In this document: positions 1-8,621 of the stretch, one piece after another
How the letters are laid out: every line of letters begins with the position of its first letter
Numbering within the stretch: position 1 is the first letter of the stretch
Assembly: GCA_030625685.1 (NCBI GenBank)
Contig: DAOUQJ010000007.1
Location: 62,001 to 126,000 of the forward strand
DNA: 64,000 bases
Direction of reading: 5' to 3'
From: Oscillospiraceae bacterium
Lineage (GTDB): Bacteria > Bacillota > Clostridia > Oscillospirales > Oscillospiraceae
Notes under the pieces: generated by a model
What the model saw: only the letters and a program-made list of their open reading frames with translations
Database searches by the model: none
Told to the model about the DNA's origin: nothing
Position numbers and translations under genes: made by a program

Positions 1-1061
1 TAAGATTCTTCTAAACGTTCGCGGTTTAAGAATTTAATGACATAAACACCGCTATCGCCATTTTCAAACACCGTTACATCTCCCGCTGAACGTGTATCGT
101 CATAAAGCCAGGAAACATAGGAAGCTGAGATTTCGGAACCAAGTATGTTAGAAACAAAGTTGTAATTTTCATCTTCAAATGGGGCGTTATTTTCTTCTCC
201 CACAAAATCCATGGCAACTTGATTAAAGGAATTTCCACGTGCGATGAGATTTTTTGCTTTGTTAGCGGAGTCGAGAACAGCTTGTTTTGCTGTTGCAATT
301 TGATCTTCGGTTGCTGGTAGAGCTTCGCCGTTTTCATCTACATCCGTTTCAGGTGTGATAGGAAGGAAGAAATAGCGATAGGTATAAGAGTCAAGTTTGG
401 CTGCGTTGTCAGTATAATATGTTTCCATTTCTTCTGCTTCGATGTTAAAAGATGCTGTTTTTATTGTAGCATATTCACTGGCAAGAACCGCATCCGCAAT
501 GAGTTCACGCAAATGTGATTTTGTCATTGTGTCGCCATATATAGCAGAAAAATAGTAGGATTCACTGCCACCATAAGTTACACTGTATTGTAGCAATTGT
601 TCATCGATTTGTTGCATTTGAGCATCGACAGATGCAATACCTTCATCTGAGAGAGTATAATCAGCTAACTCAGCTTGTTTTGTTAAGATTGCAATGAACT
701 GTAATTGCTCTAAAGCACCGTCACGGAAGTAATCTGCATAAGTGTAATTGTCTTCTTCGTTATAGAACTGTTCTGTTGCAGGCTTTGAAACATCATATTC
801 TGGTTCCATGCCCATTTGAGTATACAATTGCGCCATGCTGTAAGTTTGATTAGACATTTCGTTGTAATAGTATTGTGCATCCGTTAAGGTAATAGATTCT
901 TCACCGATTGTGGCAACGGTTGGGTTTTTATCTCCTTGGAAGAGTCCATTGTTCCAAGCGATGAGAGCTAAAACACAAATGGTAATCACGGTACCCATGA
1001 GAAAGTATAGTTTTCCTTTGTTGTCTGTAGAGGCTTGCTGGTTTTTTTTAGATGTTGACAT
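1..1061 (-). CDS. Membrane-anchored foldase-like protein (SurA/PrsA type), C-terminus outside the window
   Basis: Reading leftwards from an ATG at 1061, preceded by GGAGATC, the frame stays open for 353 codons to the window edge. The product starts with a short polar segment, one membrane helix (about residues 17-35, ending LIAWNNG), then a long extracytoplasmic region rich in Q, E, Y and D. This is the layout of SurA_N/PrsA-type peptidyl-prolyl isomerases of Gram-positive bacteria: an N-terminal anchor and helical chaperone domain, with the parvulin domain further on. The parvulin part would lie in the missing C-terminus, so the PPIase assignment is inferred from architecture. It probably assists folding of exported proteins at the outer membrane face. 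No partner gene can be seen. Confidence 0.6.
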   Translation of the reverse strand, partial: MSTSKKNQQASTDNKGKLYFLMGTVITICVLALIAWNNGLFQGDKNPTVATIGEESITLTDAQYYYNEMSNQTYSMAQLYTQMGMEPEYDVSKPATEQFYNEEDNYTYADYFRDGALEQLQFIAILTKQAELADYTLSDEGIASVDAQMQQIDEQLLQYSVTYGGSESYYFSAIYGDTMTKSHLRELIADAVLASEYATIKTASFNIEAEEMETYYTDNAAKLDSYTYRYFFLPITPETDVDENGEALPATEDQIATAKQAVLDSANKAKNLIARGNSFNQVAMDFVGEENNAPFEDENYNFVSNILGSEISASYVSWLYDDTRSAGDVTVFENGDSGVYVIKFLNRERLEES

Positions 1062-1179
1062 ATTTATGATCTCCTTATTGATATAAACAAAACATTCCAA
1101 ATTATTATACAGATTTCTACTTGTTTTTTCAAGCTAAAATTCAAATATTAGGAAATCAATTGCGCAATCATTGTTAACT

Positions 1180-1231
1180 AATTAAGATGAATAGCAATCG
1201 TTTGTTTGTTCAATTATAGAGCATCTTAATT
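1180..1231. repeat. 10-bp inverted repeat in the divergent intergenic region
   Basis: AATTAAGATG at 1180-1189 is repeated inverted as CATCTTAATT at 1222-1231, with a 32-nt AT-rich spacer. It lies between the divergent foldase gene and the small gene at 1436. It could be a long-loop hairpin or paired operator half-sites. The rest of 1062-1435 shows nothing else that can be supported. Confidence 0.35.
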
Positions 1232-1435
1232 CACTTTTTGTGAATAATCATGAAATTATCGACGCGATTCGACAAAAGAGTGTTATTTCAGAATAATTTG
1301 ATGTGAAAAAATGGAATTGGTGTGCTTATAAGTCGAGTGTTGTCGAATGTTGAAGAACTTGGTCGAACGAAAACACTTGCAATGAACATTGGGTTGTTTA
1401 CAATGGAATATGTAGACTATAAAGGGGTGAAAAAA

Positions 1436-1717
1436 ATGAAGCGAGAAATATTGATTGGAGAAAATACAATTCAGTTGTTGACAGAGGAATCAATATTTTG
1501 CGAGTATCGTTTACTTATTGATGAAATTGATAGCAATTATTCGTACATTTTGTATGGAATTAGAATTTCGGTGAAAGACTCGGAAGAAAGTTGTGAAGTT
1601 TGGAATATCAGCCATAGAGCCGATGAAATGGTAGAGCTTGCACAAAAGTTGTGTCGTTTGTCAGTGACTCCTTGTTCATTGCACAATGTACTTGAAGACT
1701 ATTTACTTGAAGATTAG
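1436..1717 (+). CDS. Small DUF6514-like protein, 93 aa
   Basis: The ATG at 1436 is preceded by GGGGTGA at good spacing, so it is preferred over the in-frame GTG at 1322, which would add 38 poorly supported residues. The product is a small soluble protein with an N-terminal segment that reads like a beta hairpin (YGIRISVKD), a conserved-looking middle with WNISHR, and a C-terminus VTPCSLHNVLEDYLLED. This end matches my memory of the DUF6514 family of clostridial proteins, which have no known function. It lies 88 bp before the truncated ATPase gene and could be cotranscribed with it. Confidence 0.5.
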   Translation: MKREILIGENTIQLLTEESIFCEYRLLIDEIDSNYSYILYGIRISVKDSEESCEVWNISHRADEMVELAQKLCRLSVTPCSLHNVLEDYLLED

Positions 1718-1805
1718 TTTGTCTTTTAGAAATATGGAAAGAAATGTGTACCTGTTTGAGAATTACATCATAAGCTGAACTAAGTATTAAGAACGGAGGA
1801 CAGTT

Positions 1806-2115
1806 ATGAAAGAGCAAACAAAAAAAGTACAGTATTTCTTAGGTGCAAACTCTGCGGATGGATTTGTTTCTTTTTACGATCAGTTAATCAATGAAGAAGA
1901 AGCGAGAGCTTTCTATATTCTAAAAGGTGGCCCAGGTTGTGGAAAATCGACCTTAATGAAAAAAGTTGGCGCGCATATGGAACAGTTGGGTTTTTGCGTT
2001 GAATATGTTTTATGTTCTGCAGATCCTCAATCTTTGGATGGTATAGTAATTCCAGAAAAGAAAATCGCTATTGTGGATGGTACCGCGCCACATGAGATGG
2101 GTACAAAAACACAAA
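1806..2115 (+). pseudogene. 5' fragment of a P-loop ATPase gene (PRK06851-like), interrupted near 2094
   Basis: The ATG at 1806 follows GGAGGACAGTT. The first ~95 residues read as a normal P-loop protein: YFLGANSADGFVSFYDQL, then Walker A GGPGCGKST, then VDGTAPH. These features match the PRK06851 family of ATPases found in spore-formers, which are usually about 360 residues. Directly after TAPH (about 2093) the family sequence stops, and the next bases belong to the tail of a convergent serine recombinase gene. The in-frame reading beyond it to 2186 is antisense to that gene. The 3' half of the ATPase gene was not found elsewhere in the window. The fragment lacks everything beyond the N-terminal third and is almost certainly non-functional. 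Confidence 0.75.
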
Positions 2116-3639
2116 CTAAAAGTTCCAGTGAATATGAATGCTCAGTGCGGGTGGTTCTGTTTTTTCGACGTATATTTGTTTTATGAGCGTTTTATACAGC
2201 ATACGATTGAAGTGTTCTTCGAAGAAGGTGTTTTTATGAACTATCTTCGTTTGTGAATCACGATAATCGTTTTGTAGCGATTTGTAATACTTCATTTGTA
2301 ACGTGAGTGCTTGAATGCTCTCAGTCATAGATCCTGCAAGTAACTCAAATTGTGTGTTACTCAGCTTTGCATCGAGCTTGTCAAGATATGCTTGAGTTAA
2401 TGCGTTTTTATGTTGCTCAATTTTGTGTGAAATGTTTTGCATATGTTTCGTGATGTCCTCTTTTGGAGGAGTCATTTCTGCTGCTAGATATGTGATGGTT
2501 TCATCACACAATGCATCGAATTGTTCCTCTATGGATTTTTTTAGCAAGGATAGGAAGATTTCCAGACGAATGGAGTTTGTGCCATGCTTTTTTTTGCAAG
2601 TTGGGTTAGAACAGCGCAGATAAGAATACGTTTTCTCATTTCGTCGATAAGAATTTTTTTGCATGGCATACCCACAAGAATGGCATAAGACGAAACCAGA
2701 TAGTACATGAGAATCTCCTTCTGAGGATGTTTTGTTTTGCGCGCCACGCAAAGTTTGAACGGTTTCAAAGGTTTCTTTGTCAATAATAGCTTCGTGCGTG
2801 TTTTCAGCATAGAACCATTCACTTTGTTTCGTTGCAACAAGTGTTTTGCTTTTATAACTTTGCTTTCTGTGTTTGCCTTGTACCATTGTGCCAAGGTACA
2901 TTTCGTTGTGCAAAATTCGGTTAATTGTGCTCTTATTCCAGTGATCGCTGTCTTTGTGTGTTCGTCCATTTTTGTAGGAATGTCCGCAGAGGGCTTTGTA
3001 TTTTGATGGATTGGGAATGCAATCTGCATTGAGTATGTTGGCGATACTTTGTTTGCCATGCCCTAAGCAAGCAAGATGAAAGATGCGTTTTACAACTTGC
3101 GCTGCAACTGGATCAACGATAAGCTTTCCCTTTTCCTTTGGGTCTTTTTCGTAGCCATATAAAGCGAAACTGCCGATATGCAAACCTGCACTTCGTTTGT
3201 GGGCGAAGACCATTCGAATGTTTTCTGATAAATCTTCTAAATACCATTCATTGATTAGTCCGTTGATTTGACGGGCTTTTTTATTTCCTTTGAGACCTGT
3301 GTCAACATGATCGGCAATGGAAACAAAGCGGATTCCCCATTCTGGAAAAAGACCATGAATATATCGTTCGACGAGCTCCATATCTCTGGTGAAGCGGGAT
3401 TGTGTTTTACATAAAATGATGTCAAAGCGTGATTCTTTGGCTGCTTGAATCATAGATAAAAAGGCAGGGCGTTTGGAATCAGCGCCAGAATATTCTTCAT
3501 CACAATAGATCTCAACAATTTCCCAACCTTGCGTCAATGCGTGTGAAACCAAGAGGGAACGTTGGTTTTGAATGCTTTCTGATTCTATGTATTTATCATC
3601 GTCTTCGCGACTAAGTCTACAATAAATAGCACAAGTCAT
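2116..3639 (-). CDS. Large serine recombinase
   Basis: The 507-residue protein starts MTCAIYCRLSRED. Ser10 is the expected nucleophile of the resolvase domain (residues 1-150, with YSGADSKRPAF and QSRFTRD). A Recombinase domain follows (LYGYEKD, NRILHNEMYLGTMVQG), then a zinc ribbon with CHSC and CSNPTC, and a coiled-coil segment around residues 375-440. This is the layout of large serine integrases that move phages, ICEs and sporulation-gene-interrupting elements between attP and attB. Its C-terminus faces the broken ATPase gene only about 20 bp away, as expected for an integrase at an element border. No other phage or conjugation gene follows, so it looks like the last part of an element or a very small one. 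Confidence 0.9.
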   Translation of the reverse strand: MTCAIYCRLSREDDDKYIESESIQNQRSLLVSHALTQGWEIVEIYCDEEYSGADSKRPAFLSMIQAAKESRFDIILCKTQSRFTRDMELVERYIHGLFPEWGIRFVSIADHVDTGLKGNKKARQINGLINEWYLEDLSENIRMVFAHKRSAGLHIGSFALYGYEKDPKEKGKLIVDPVAAQVVKRIFHLACLGHGKQSIANILNADCIPNPSKYKALCGHSYKNGRTHKDSDHWNKSTINRILHNEMYLGTMVQGKHRKQSYKSKTLVATKQSEWFYAENTHEAIIDKETFETVQTLRGAQNKTSSEGDSHVLSGFVLCHSCGYAMQKNSYRRNEKTYSYLRCSNPTCKKKHGTNSIRLEIFLSLLKKSIEEQFDALCDETITYLAAEMTPPKEDITKHMQNISHKIEQHKNALTQAYLDKLDAKLSNTQFELLAGSMTESIQALTLQMKYYKSLQNDYRDSQTKIVHKNTFFEEHFNRMLYKTLIKQIYVEKTEPPALSIHIHWNF

Positions 3640-3951
3640 GGCTTAGTTTTTGCTGTGTGGGTTGGGTTATCTGCAGTGCTTTTGATGAGATAGTCTTTCA
3701 AAAGACAGTTAAAATATTTTTTTCTTTGATCGGTTTGATCATTTATGAAATAATGTATTACAGTGTAATTTGCTTTTTTCATATCATTCACCTCAATCCA
3801 TTTTATGAATTTCTTGAAATTAATATGAATCGAGGGTTTTGAGCGACTTGTACAAAGTAGACCTGAATGGTAATATATACATATGTTTTCAAAGAATCCA
3901 TATAATATATGATATGAATAGAATGATAAATCAACATAAATGGGGGAACAG
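3640..3951. other. Intergenic region between recombinase and PAP2 gene
   Basis: About 310 AT-rich bases. No gene, tRNA or clear direct repeat of the 2094 junction was recognised. The 3' part of the interrupted ATPase gene is not here either. Short open frames in this stretch have no ribosome binding site. Confidence 0.5.
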
Positions 3952-4497
3952 ATGACAAGTATGATTGTAACGATCCAAAATTGGGACGCATCTGTATTGC
4001 GATGGATGCACTTGCATGTACAAACAGAGGCATTGGATCAAATCATGATGTACATTACGTATATGGGCAATATGGGCATCATTTGGGTTGTTTTGGCTGT
4101 AGCCTTGTTTTTAATTGCAAAGAAAACATACTTGGCTTTGCAAGTTTCAATCTCTTTGGGCTTAAGCTTTTTGATTTCTAATCTTTTGCTGAAAAATGTC
4201 GTGCATAGACTCAGACCGTATGATGTGTTGGATTGGATTGAACTACTGATAGCATCTCTAGATGATTACTCTTTCCCCTCAGGGCATACATCCGCAGCAT
4301 TTGCAGTTGCCACTGTTTTATTGCTCAATAGAGCGCGAGGGGGCTATTTATTTTTGGGATTGGCTATGTTGATGGGATTTTCTCGCGTGTATTTGCTTGT
4401 TCATTATCCTACGGATGTAATTGCTGGTATGATAATTGGTTGCTTATTAGGTTTTATTACCTTTGAAGCTTGGAAAAAAAGGAGTTTGCGTACATGA
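3952..4497 (+). CDS. PAP2-family membrane phosphatase
   Basis: The ATG at 3952 has GGGGGAA just upstream and is preferred over the ATG at 3942-4 region start (3940). The 181-residue protein has about five membrane helices and the three signature motifs of the PAP2 phosphatase family: KNVVHRLRP, PSGHTSAAFA and SRVYLLVHYPTD. The motif histidines (PSGH and VHYPTD) are the catalytic pair. Members hydrolyse lipid phosphates such as undecaprenyl pyrophosphate, supporting cell-wall carrier recycling; the substrate here is inferred. The stop codon overlaps the next gene in an ATGA arrangement, so the two are translationally coupled. Confidence 0.88.
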   Translation: MTSMIVTIQNWDASVLRWMHLHVQTEALDQIMMYITYMGNMGIIWVVLAVALFLIAKKTYLALQVSISLGLSFLISNLLLKNVVHRLRPYDVLDWIELLIASLDDYSFPSGHTSAAFAVATVLLLNRARGGYLFLGLAMLMGFSRVYLLVHYPTDVIAGMIIGCLLGFITFEAWKKRSLRT

Positions 4498-4961
4498 TAG
4501 AAACTGAATATGCAAACCCTCAGATTGTGACCGTGTTTTTAGCGATGTTACCAGTGATGGAGCTAAGAGGGGCAATTCCCTTTGGTTTGGCACAGGGTTT
4601 ACCTTTTTGGGAAGTGTTGCTGTTGGCGTTTGTTGGAAATATGATACCTGTTCCATTCATTATGTTGTTTATTCGTCGACTATTGCGAATGTTATATGAC
4701 TTACCAATGCTTGGGCAAATTGTGCTGAAAATAGAGCATAAGGTACACTTGCGTGGAAAAATGGTCAATCGATATAAGTTTTTTGGATTATTATTACTGG
4801 TAGCCATTCCAGCACCTGGTACGGGAGCGTGGACAGCTGCGCTTGTTGCAACGTATTTGAATATTCGGATAAAATATGCATTTTCAATCATCGCTCTTGG
4901 TGTGTTCATATCTGGCGTGATAGTTTCTTGGATTAGTTATTCAGCGATAAAGTTGTTATAA
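4494..4961 (+). CDS. Small multi-drug export family protein (COG2426)
   Basis: The ATG at 4494 overlaps the PAP2 stop and has AAAGGAG upstream, so this start is chosen over the TTG at 4470. The 155-residue membrane protein carries the family signature LPVMELRGAIPFGLAQGLPFWE near the start (written here only as a reference motif), then NMIPVPF, and a conserved re-entrant-looking loop PAPGTGAWTAAL. The Pfam family is called small multi-drug export protein but no transport activity is firmly established. It is likely an integral membrane protein acting with the adjacent PAP2 phosphatase, since the pair forms a two-gene unit ending at a terminator. Confidence 0.82.
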   Translation: MIETEYANPQIVTVFLAMLPVMELRGAIPFGLAQGLPFWEVLLLAFVGNMIPVPFIMLFIRRLLRMLYDLPMLGQIVLKIEHKVHLRGKMVNRYKFFGLLLLVAIPAPGTGAWTAALVATYLNIRIKYAFSIIALGVFISGVIVSWISYSAIKLL

Positions 4962-4991
4962 AAAAACACCTACAAAATGTAGGTGTTTTTT
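4961..4991. terminator. Bidirectional terminator between convergent genes
   Basis: CACCTACA and TGTAGGTG form an 8-bp stem, flanked by A6 on the left and T7 on the right. It can serve both the COG2426 gene and the convergent proC gene. Confidence 0.9.
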
Positions 4992-4996
4992 TAATA

Positions 4997-5806
4997 TTAT
5001 GATTTTTTTAAATCTTTATTTTTTTGATAAGCTGCCATGACAGCGTTCATACATGTTGCGCGAAGTGCGCCATCTTCTAAAGCTTTGACGCCTTGAATTG
5101 TGCTCCCGCCAGGACTACAAACTTCATTTTTGAGTTGTTCTGGGTGTTTGTCGGTTATTGCAATCATGTGAGCGGCACCTTTGATTGTTTGTGTTGCAAA
5201 TGCCAAAGCATCATTTCTGGAAAGACCACAGGCGACACCACCATCTGCCAAAGCATCAATAAACATATAAGTGAAAGCAGGACCACATCCAGCAATGGCA
5301 GTGCCAGCATCGATGAGAGATTCGTCCAATCGTGCGAGAACACCAGCTTTTGATAAAGCTGAGGAAAAGTCAGACAGTTGCGTTTGCGTTACGTGATTAT
5401 TATATGTATATAATATGACGCCTTCACCTTCGGCAACTGCGGTATTTGGCATGATACGAATGATGGGATATCTGCCACCTGCCATTACTTCTAATTGGTC
5501 GATGGTTAGTCCAGCAGCCATAGAGATTAAAACAGGAGGGGTAGGTCTTAATTTTAAAACACTTTGAATTTCTTTTAATGTATTTGCCATATTGTGTGGT
5601 TTGACACCCAAAAAAATAAATTCACTTTCTCGGGCAACAGTGATGTTGTCGGAGTTGTCACAGTGTAGAATGTCTGCAAGCGCTTGCGCTTTTTCGCTGA
5701 AATAATCTGTTAAAACAATTTGGTTGCTAAGTAGCATTTTGGATACGGCTTGAGCCAACGCAGCCCCCATATTACCAGTGCCAATAAAACCGAACGAATA
5801 AGACAT
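4997..5806 (-). CDS. proC: Pyrroline-5-carboxylate reductase
   Basis: The start is the ATG at 5806, preceded by AAAGGAGAAAG; longer readings to 5947 lack a ribosome binding site and would add a spurious hydrophobic leader. The 269-residue protein opens with the NAD(P)-binding Rossmann motif GFIGTGNMGAALA, followed by VKPHNM, SMAAGLTI and RIMPNTAVAEGEGV. The C-terminal dimerisation domain has GCGPAFTYMFIDALADGGVACGL and the family signature around EVCSPGGSTIQGV. It catalyses the last step of proline synthesis in the cytoplasm, reducing pyrroline-5-carboxylate to proline. It stands alone, divergent from sigK. Confidence 0.95.
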   Translation of the reverse strand: MSYSFGFIGTGNMGAALAQAVSKMLLSNQIVLTDYFSEKAQALADILHCDNSDNITVARESEFIFLGVKPHNMANTLKEIQSVLKLRPTPPVLISMAAGLTIDQLEVMAGGRYPIIRIMPNTAVAEGEGVILYTYNNHVTQTQLSDFSSALSKAGVLARLDESLIDAGTAIAGCGPAFTYMFIDALADGGVACGLSRNDALAFATQTIKGAAHMIAITDKHPEQLKNEVCSPGGSTIQGVKALEDGALRATCMNAVMAAYQKNKDLKKS

Positions 5807-5976
5807 GATGCTTTCTCCTTTAACTGTATAGTAACTGTAGTTTAGCACATTAGAAATGTTGAAACAAGAAAAAATATGTTGAATTATCATATGTTGGCAA
5901 AGTGTGAAAAAAACATTAAAGATGTTGAAATATAGACAGGCAATCACAGAATAGAATAAACGCAGGAGGTGTTAAG

Positions 5977-6663
5977 ATGTTAACAACATGGATGTTCTTA
6001 ATACTCAATGGTTTATTTTTTTCTTTGCGTGTTGGTCAAAATGGATCTTTTCCACGTCCCTTAAAAGAAGAGGAAGAACGTTACTATTTGGAAAAGGCGA
6101 GTGAAGGAGACATTGAGGCAAGAAATAAACTCATTGAGCACAACTTGAGATTGGTCGCGCATATCATAAAAAAATATTACACGCAAGCCAGTGATCAAGA
6201 CGACCTCATTTCAATTGGTACCATTGGTCTGATCAAAGGAATTTCAACATTTAAACCAGATAAAAAGGTAAGACTAGCGACATATGCTAGTCGATGCGTT
6301 GAAAATGAAATTCTCATGCATTTTAGAAGTCAAAAAAAGTTGCAGGGTGAAGTTTCATTATCAGATGCGCTTGATTCAGATGGAGAAGGCAATTCCTTGT
6401 CTTTTTTGGATGTCATTCGGGTCGAGGATAATATGTTTGAAACCATTGATACCAAAGATGCTTGCATCAAAGTGCGTGAATGCGTAGATAGTTGTTTGAC
6501 ACCTCGCGAAGCGATGGTTATACGTTTGCGTTATGGGTTGGATCAGAAAGCGCCACTGACGCAAAGAGAAATTGCCCAGCAATGCGGAATTTCAAGGTCA
6601 TATGTTTCAAGAATTGAAAAAAAGGCACTTAGTAAATTAAATAAAGAATTTCAAAATAGATGA
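5977..6663 (+). CDS. sigK: Sporulation sigma factor K, with pro-sequence
   Basis: The ATG at 5977 follows an ideal AGGAGGTG. The 228-residue protein begins with about 22 hydrophobic residues (MLTTWMFLILNGLFFSL), which look like the membrane-associated pro-sequence of pro-sigma-K, then SFPRPLKEEEERYYLEKA, the usual start of mature sigma K. Region 2 (NLRLVAHIIKKYY, DLISIGTIGLIKGI, RLATYASRCVENEIL) and region 4 (LTPREAMVIRLRYGL, TQREIAQQCGISRSYVSRIEKKAL) are complete. Sigma K drives late mother-cell genes for cortex and coat. Unlike in Bacillus subtilis, the gene is not split by a skin element here. The pro-sequence implies SpoIVFB-type proteolytic activation. Confidence 0.92.
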   Translation: MLTTWMFLILNGLFFSLRVGQNGSFPRPLKEEEERYYLEKASEGDIEARNKLIEHNLRLVAHIIKKYYTQASDQDDLISIGTIGLIKGISTFKPDKKVRLATYASRCVENEILMHFRSQKKLQGEVSLSDALDSDGEGNSLSFLDVIRVEDNMFETIDTKDACIKVRECVDSCLTPREAMVIRLRYGLDQKAPLTQREIAQQCGISRSYVSRIEKKALSKLNKEFQNR

Positions 6664-6927
6664 ATGATGTTAAATTTTAAGTGTTGTCGTCTTGTTGTGG
6701 TTTTACCATTTAGGGTGGGTTATTGCAGTTAAGAAAGAAGCTTGCTGCAAAGGGTGTTGTTATTATGAATGTTTTATTAAATTTGGGAAAGACTATATTG
6801 CATATGTTATAGCTTGCGTTAAAACACAAAAATATGTTTCAACTCTTGCCGAATGATGTCTGATTATGTATACTAGATGTGTGAAAATATTTGATTTGCA
6901 CTCAAGCTAAGAGGAGGGCGACACGCC

Positions 6928-7956
6928 TTGCGAAGAAAGAAAAAACGACAACCTTACCATACACTCAAATGGCTATATAGAACTCTAGTGGCAATTTCGG
7001 CAATCATTTTGGTGACATATTTTGCTTTGTCTGTTGTAATTAAACCGCCTGAAATACCAAGTGATACTTCACAAGTGAATGATACTACCGGTGAGCAAGA
7101 GACGATTTCTACAGTGGAAGAAGAGACAGAGCCGACGCCAGAACCTCCACCAAAAATTCGAAAAAGTCTTTGTTATACATTTTTGTTGGTTGCAAGTGAC
7201 GATGGAAATGGGAATGCAGACACAATAATGGTGATGATGTATGATATTCCCAAAAAGCAAGTAGGTGTTATTTCAATTCCTCGTGATACTGCGGTAGCAA
7301 CAGAACGAAACTTTCCAAAAATAAATTCCGCTTATGCAAATGGTGTTTTGATTCTGCAAGAGGAAGCCTCTAATTTGCTGGGCATTCCAATTGACTATTA
7401 CGTGAAAGTTAACATGGATGCATTTTCAGAATTGGTCGATTCAGTTGGTGGTATAGATTTTAATGTCCCAGTTGATATGAATTATGTCGATCCAACGCAA
7501 GATTTGACCATTCAATTTAAAGCTGGTTATCAGCATCTCAGCGGAGATGAAGCGTTGGAAGTGGCTCGATTTAGACATAACTCAGATGGAACTGGTTACA
7601 ATGACAATGGAAGAATGAAAACACAACAAGAGATCATCAAAACTGTGGGAAGAAAAATACTATCTTGGGACAGTGTGACCAAAGTCAATCGTTTTGTTGA
7701 TGTATTTATGTCAAATGTAAAGACAGATTTGAGTGTCAATAATATGCTTTATTTTGTGAAAGAAGCAACAAAACTTAACCCAGATACTGATATCAAAACA
7801 GCTACCCTTCCAGGGGATGGAACAAAGACATATAAAGGAGTACGATGGTGTTACGAATTAGATGAAGTGCCATGTCTTCAAATTATCAATGACTATGTGA
7901 ATCCATATGTAGATGATTTAACTTTAGATGATGTTGTTTTCTTAGATTTAGATTAA
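6928..7956 (+). CDS. LytR-CpsA-Psr (LCP) family cell-wall transferase
   Basis: Translation most likely starts at the TTG at 6928, with GAGGAGGG 8 nt upstream and a basic N-terminus MRRKKKRQ. One membrane helix (about residues 16-38) is followed by a proline/glutamate-rich linker (about 40-75) and an LCP domain. LCP hallmarks are DTIMVMMYD, SIPRDTAVAT, KINSAYANG, the VGGIDFNVPVDM loop, and RFRHNSDGTGYNDNGRMKTQQEII, whose arginines and acidic residues bind the lipid pyrophosphate and metal. LCP enzymes attach teichoic acids or polysaccharides to peptidoglycan at the outer face of the membrane. The length of 342 is typical. A terminator follows. Confidence 0.88.
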   Translation: MRRKKKRQPYHTLKWLYRTLVAISAIILVTYFALSVVIKPPEIPSDTSQVNDTTGEQETISTVEEETEPTPEPPPKIRKSLCYTFLLVASDDGNGNADTIMVMMYDIPKKQVGVISIPRDTAVATERNFPKINSAYANGVLILQEEASNLLGIPIDYYVKVNMDAFSELVDSVGGIDFNVPVDMNYVDPTQDLTIQFKAGYQHLSGDEALEVARFRHNSDGTGYNDNGRMKTQQEIIKTVGRKILSWDSVTKVNRFVDVFMSNVKTDLSVNNMLYFVKEATKLNPDTDIKTATLPGDGTKTYKGVRWCYELDEVPCLQIINDYVNPYVDDLTLDDVVFLDLD

Positions 7957-7962
7957 TATTGG

Positions 7963-7998
7963 AAGAGCCACTTTCTGTAAAAAGTGGCTCTTTTTTTC
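7963..7998 (+). terminator. Rho-independent terminator after the LCP gene
   Basis: AAGAGCCACTTT pairs with AAAGTGGCTCTT across a short loop and is followed by a run of T. Confidence 0.92.
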
Positions 7999-8069
7999 TT
8001 GCAAAGGTGTGTGAAATTGTGTACAATGATGGTAATAATGTGAATAAATATTTGAGAGGGGTGTAGTGC

Positions 8070-8588
8070 TTGCTATTATCTGGAGAAGAGATAACAAAGC
8101 ATTTAGATAACAATATTGTTATTTCACCGTATAATCCATCACAGCTTAATCCAAACAGCTATAATTTGCGTTTGTCTGACGAATTAATGGTCTATTCAGG
8201 GGATATACTAGATATGAAAAAAGCAAATCCTGTGGAACGGATGACCATACCAGAAGAGGGAATCTTACTAGAACCCAATAAATTGTATTTAGGCCGAACC
8301 GTAGAGTATACTAAAACTGACAATTTTGTGCCCATGTTAGAAGGCCGCTCTTCCGTTGGTCGTTTGGGTCTATTTGTGCATGTAACTGCTGGTTTTGGTG
8401 ATGTAGGGTTTGCTGGATATTGGACACTGGAAATGTATTGTATACATCCGATACGAATATATCCCGATGTTGAGATTTGTCAGATATATTATCACACACT
8501 TGAAGGTGACTATGTGAAATATGATTCAGGAAAATATCAGAACAATGTTGGTGTACAACCTAGTTTGTTGTATAAAGACTTTGAATGA
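8070..8588 (+). CDS. dcd: dCTP deaminase
   Basis: The start is the TTG at 8070, with GAGAGGGG upstream and MLLSGEEITKHL as the expected N-terminus. The 172-residue protein carries the trimeric dUTPase-fold motifs of Dcd: QLNPNSYNLRL, EGRSSVGRLGLFVHVTAGFGD, and GFAGYWTLEM, with the Glu of TLEM as the predicted catalytic base. It deaminates dCTP to dUTP in the cytoplasm for dTTP supply; some members also cleave dUTP to dUMP. The short C-terminal lid (GVQPSLLYKDF) is present. Thioredoxin follows 33 bp downstream, so the two may share a transcript. Confidence 0.9.
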   Translation: MLLSGEEITKHLDNNIVISPYNPSQLNPNSYNLRLSDELMVYSGDILDMKKANPVERMTIPEEGILLEPNKLYLGRTVEYTKTDNFVPMLEGRSSVGRLGLFVHVTAGFGDVGFAGYWTLEMYCIHPIRIYPDVEICQIYYHTLEGDYVKYDSGKYQNNVGVQPSLLYKDFE

Positions 8589-8621
8589 GAATGCATCAAT
8601 CATAGAAAGGAATTGAGTATT

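Noticed and set aside
2423-3059. Several open frames inside the recombinase gene on both strands
   Set aside because: They overlap a complete, motif-bearing serine recombinase and have no ribosome binding site.
5977-6663. skin-type element interrupting sigK
   Set aside because: The sigK frame is complete; the nearby recombinase interrupts a different gene.
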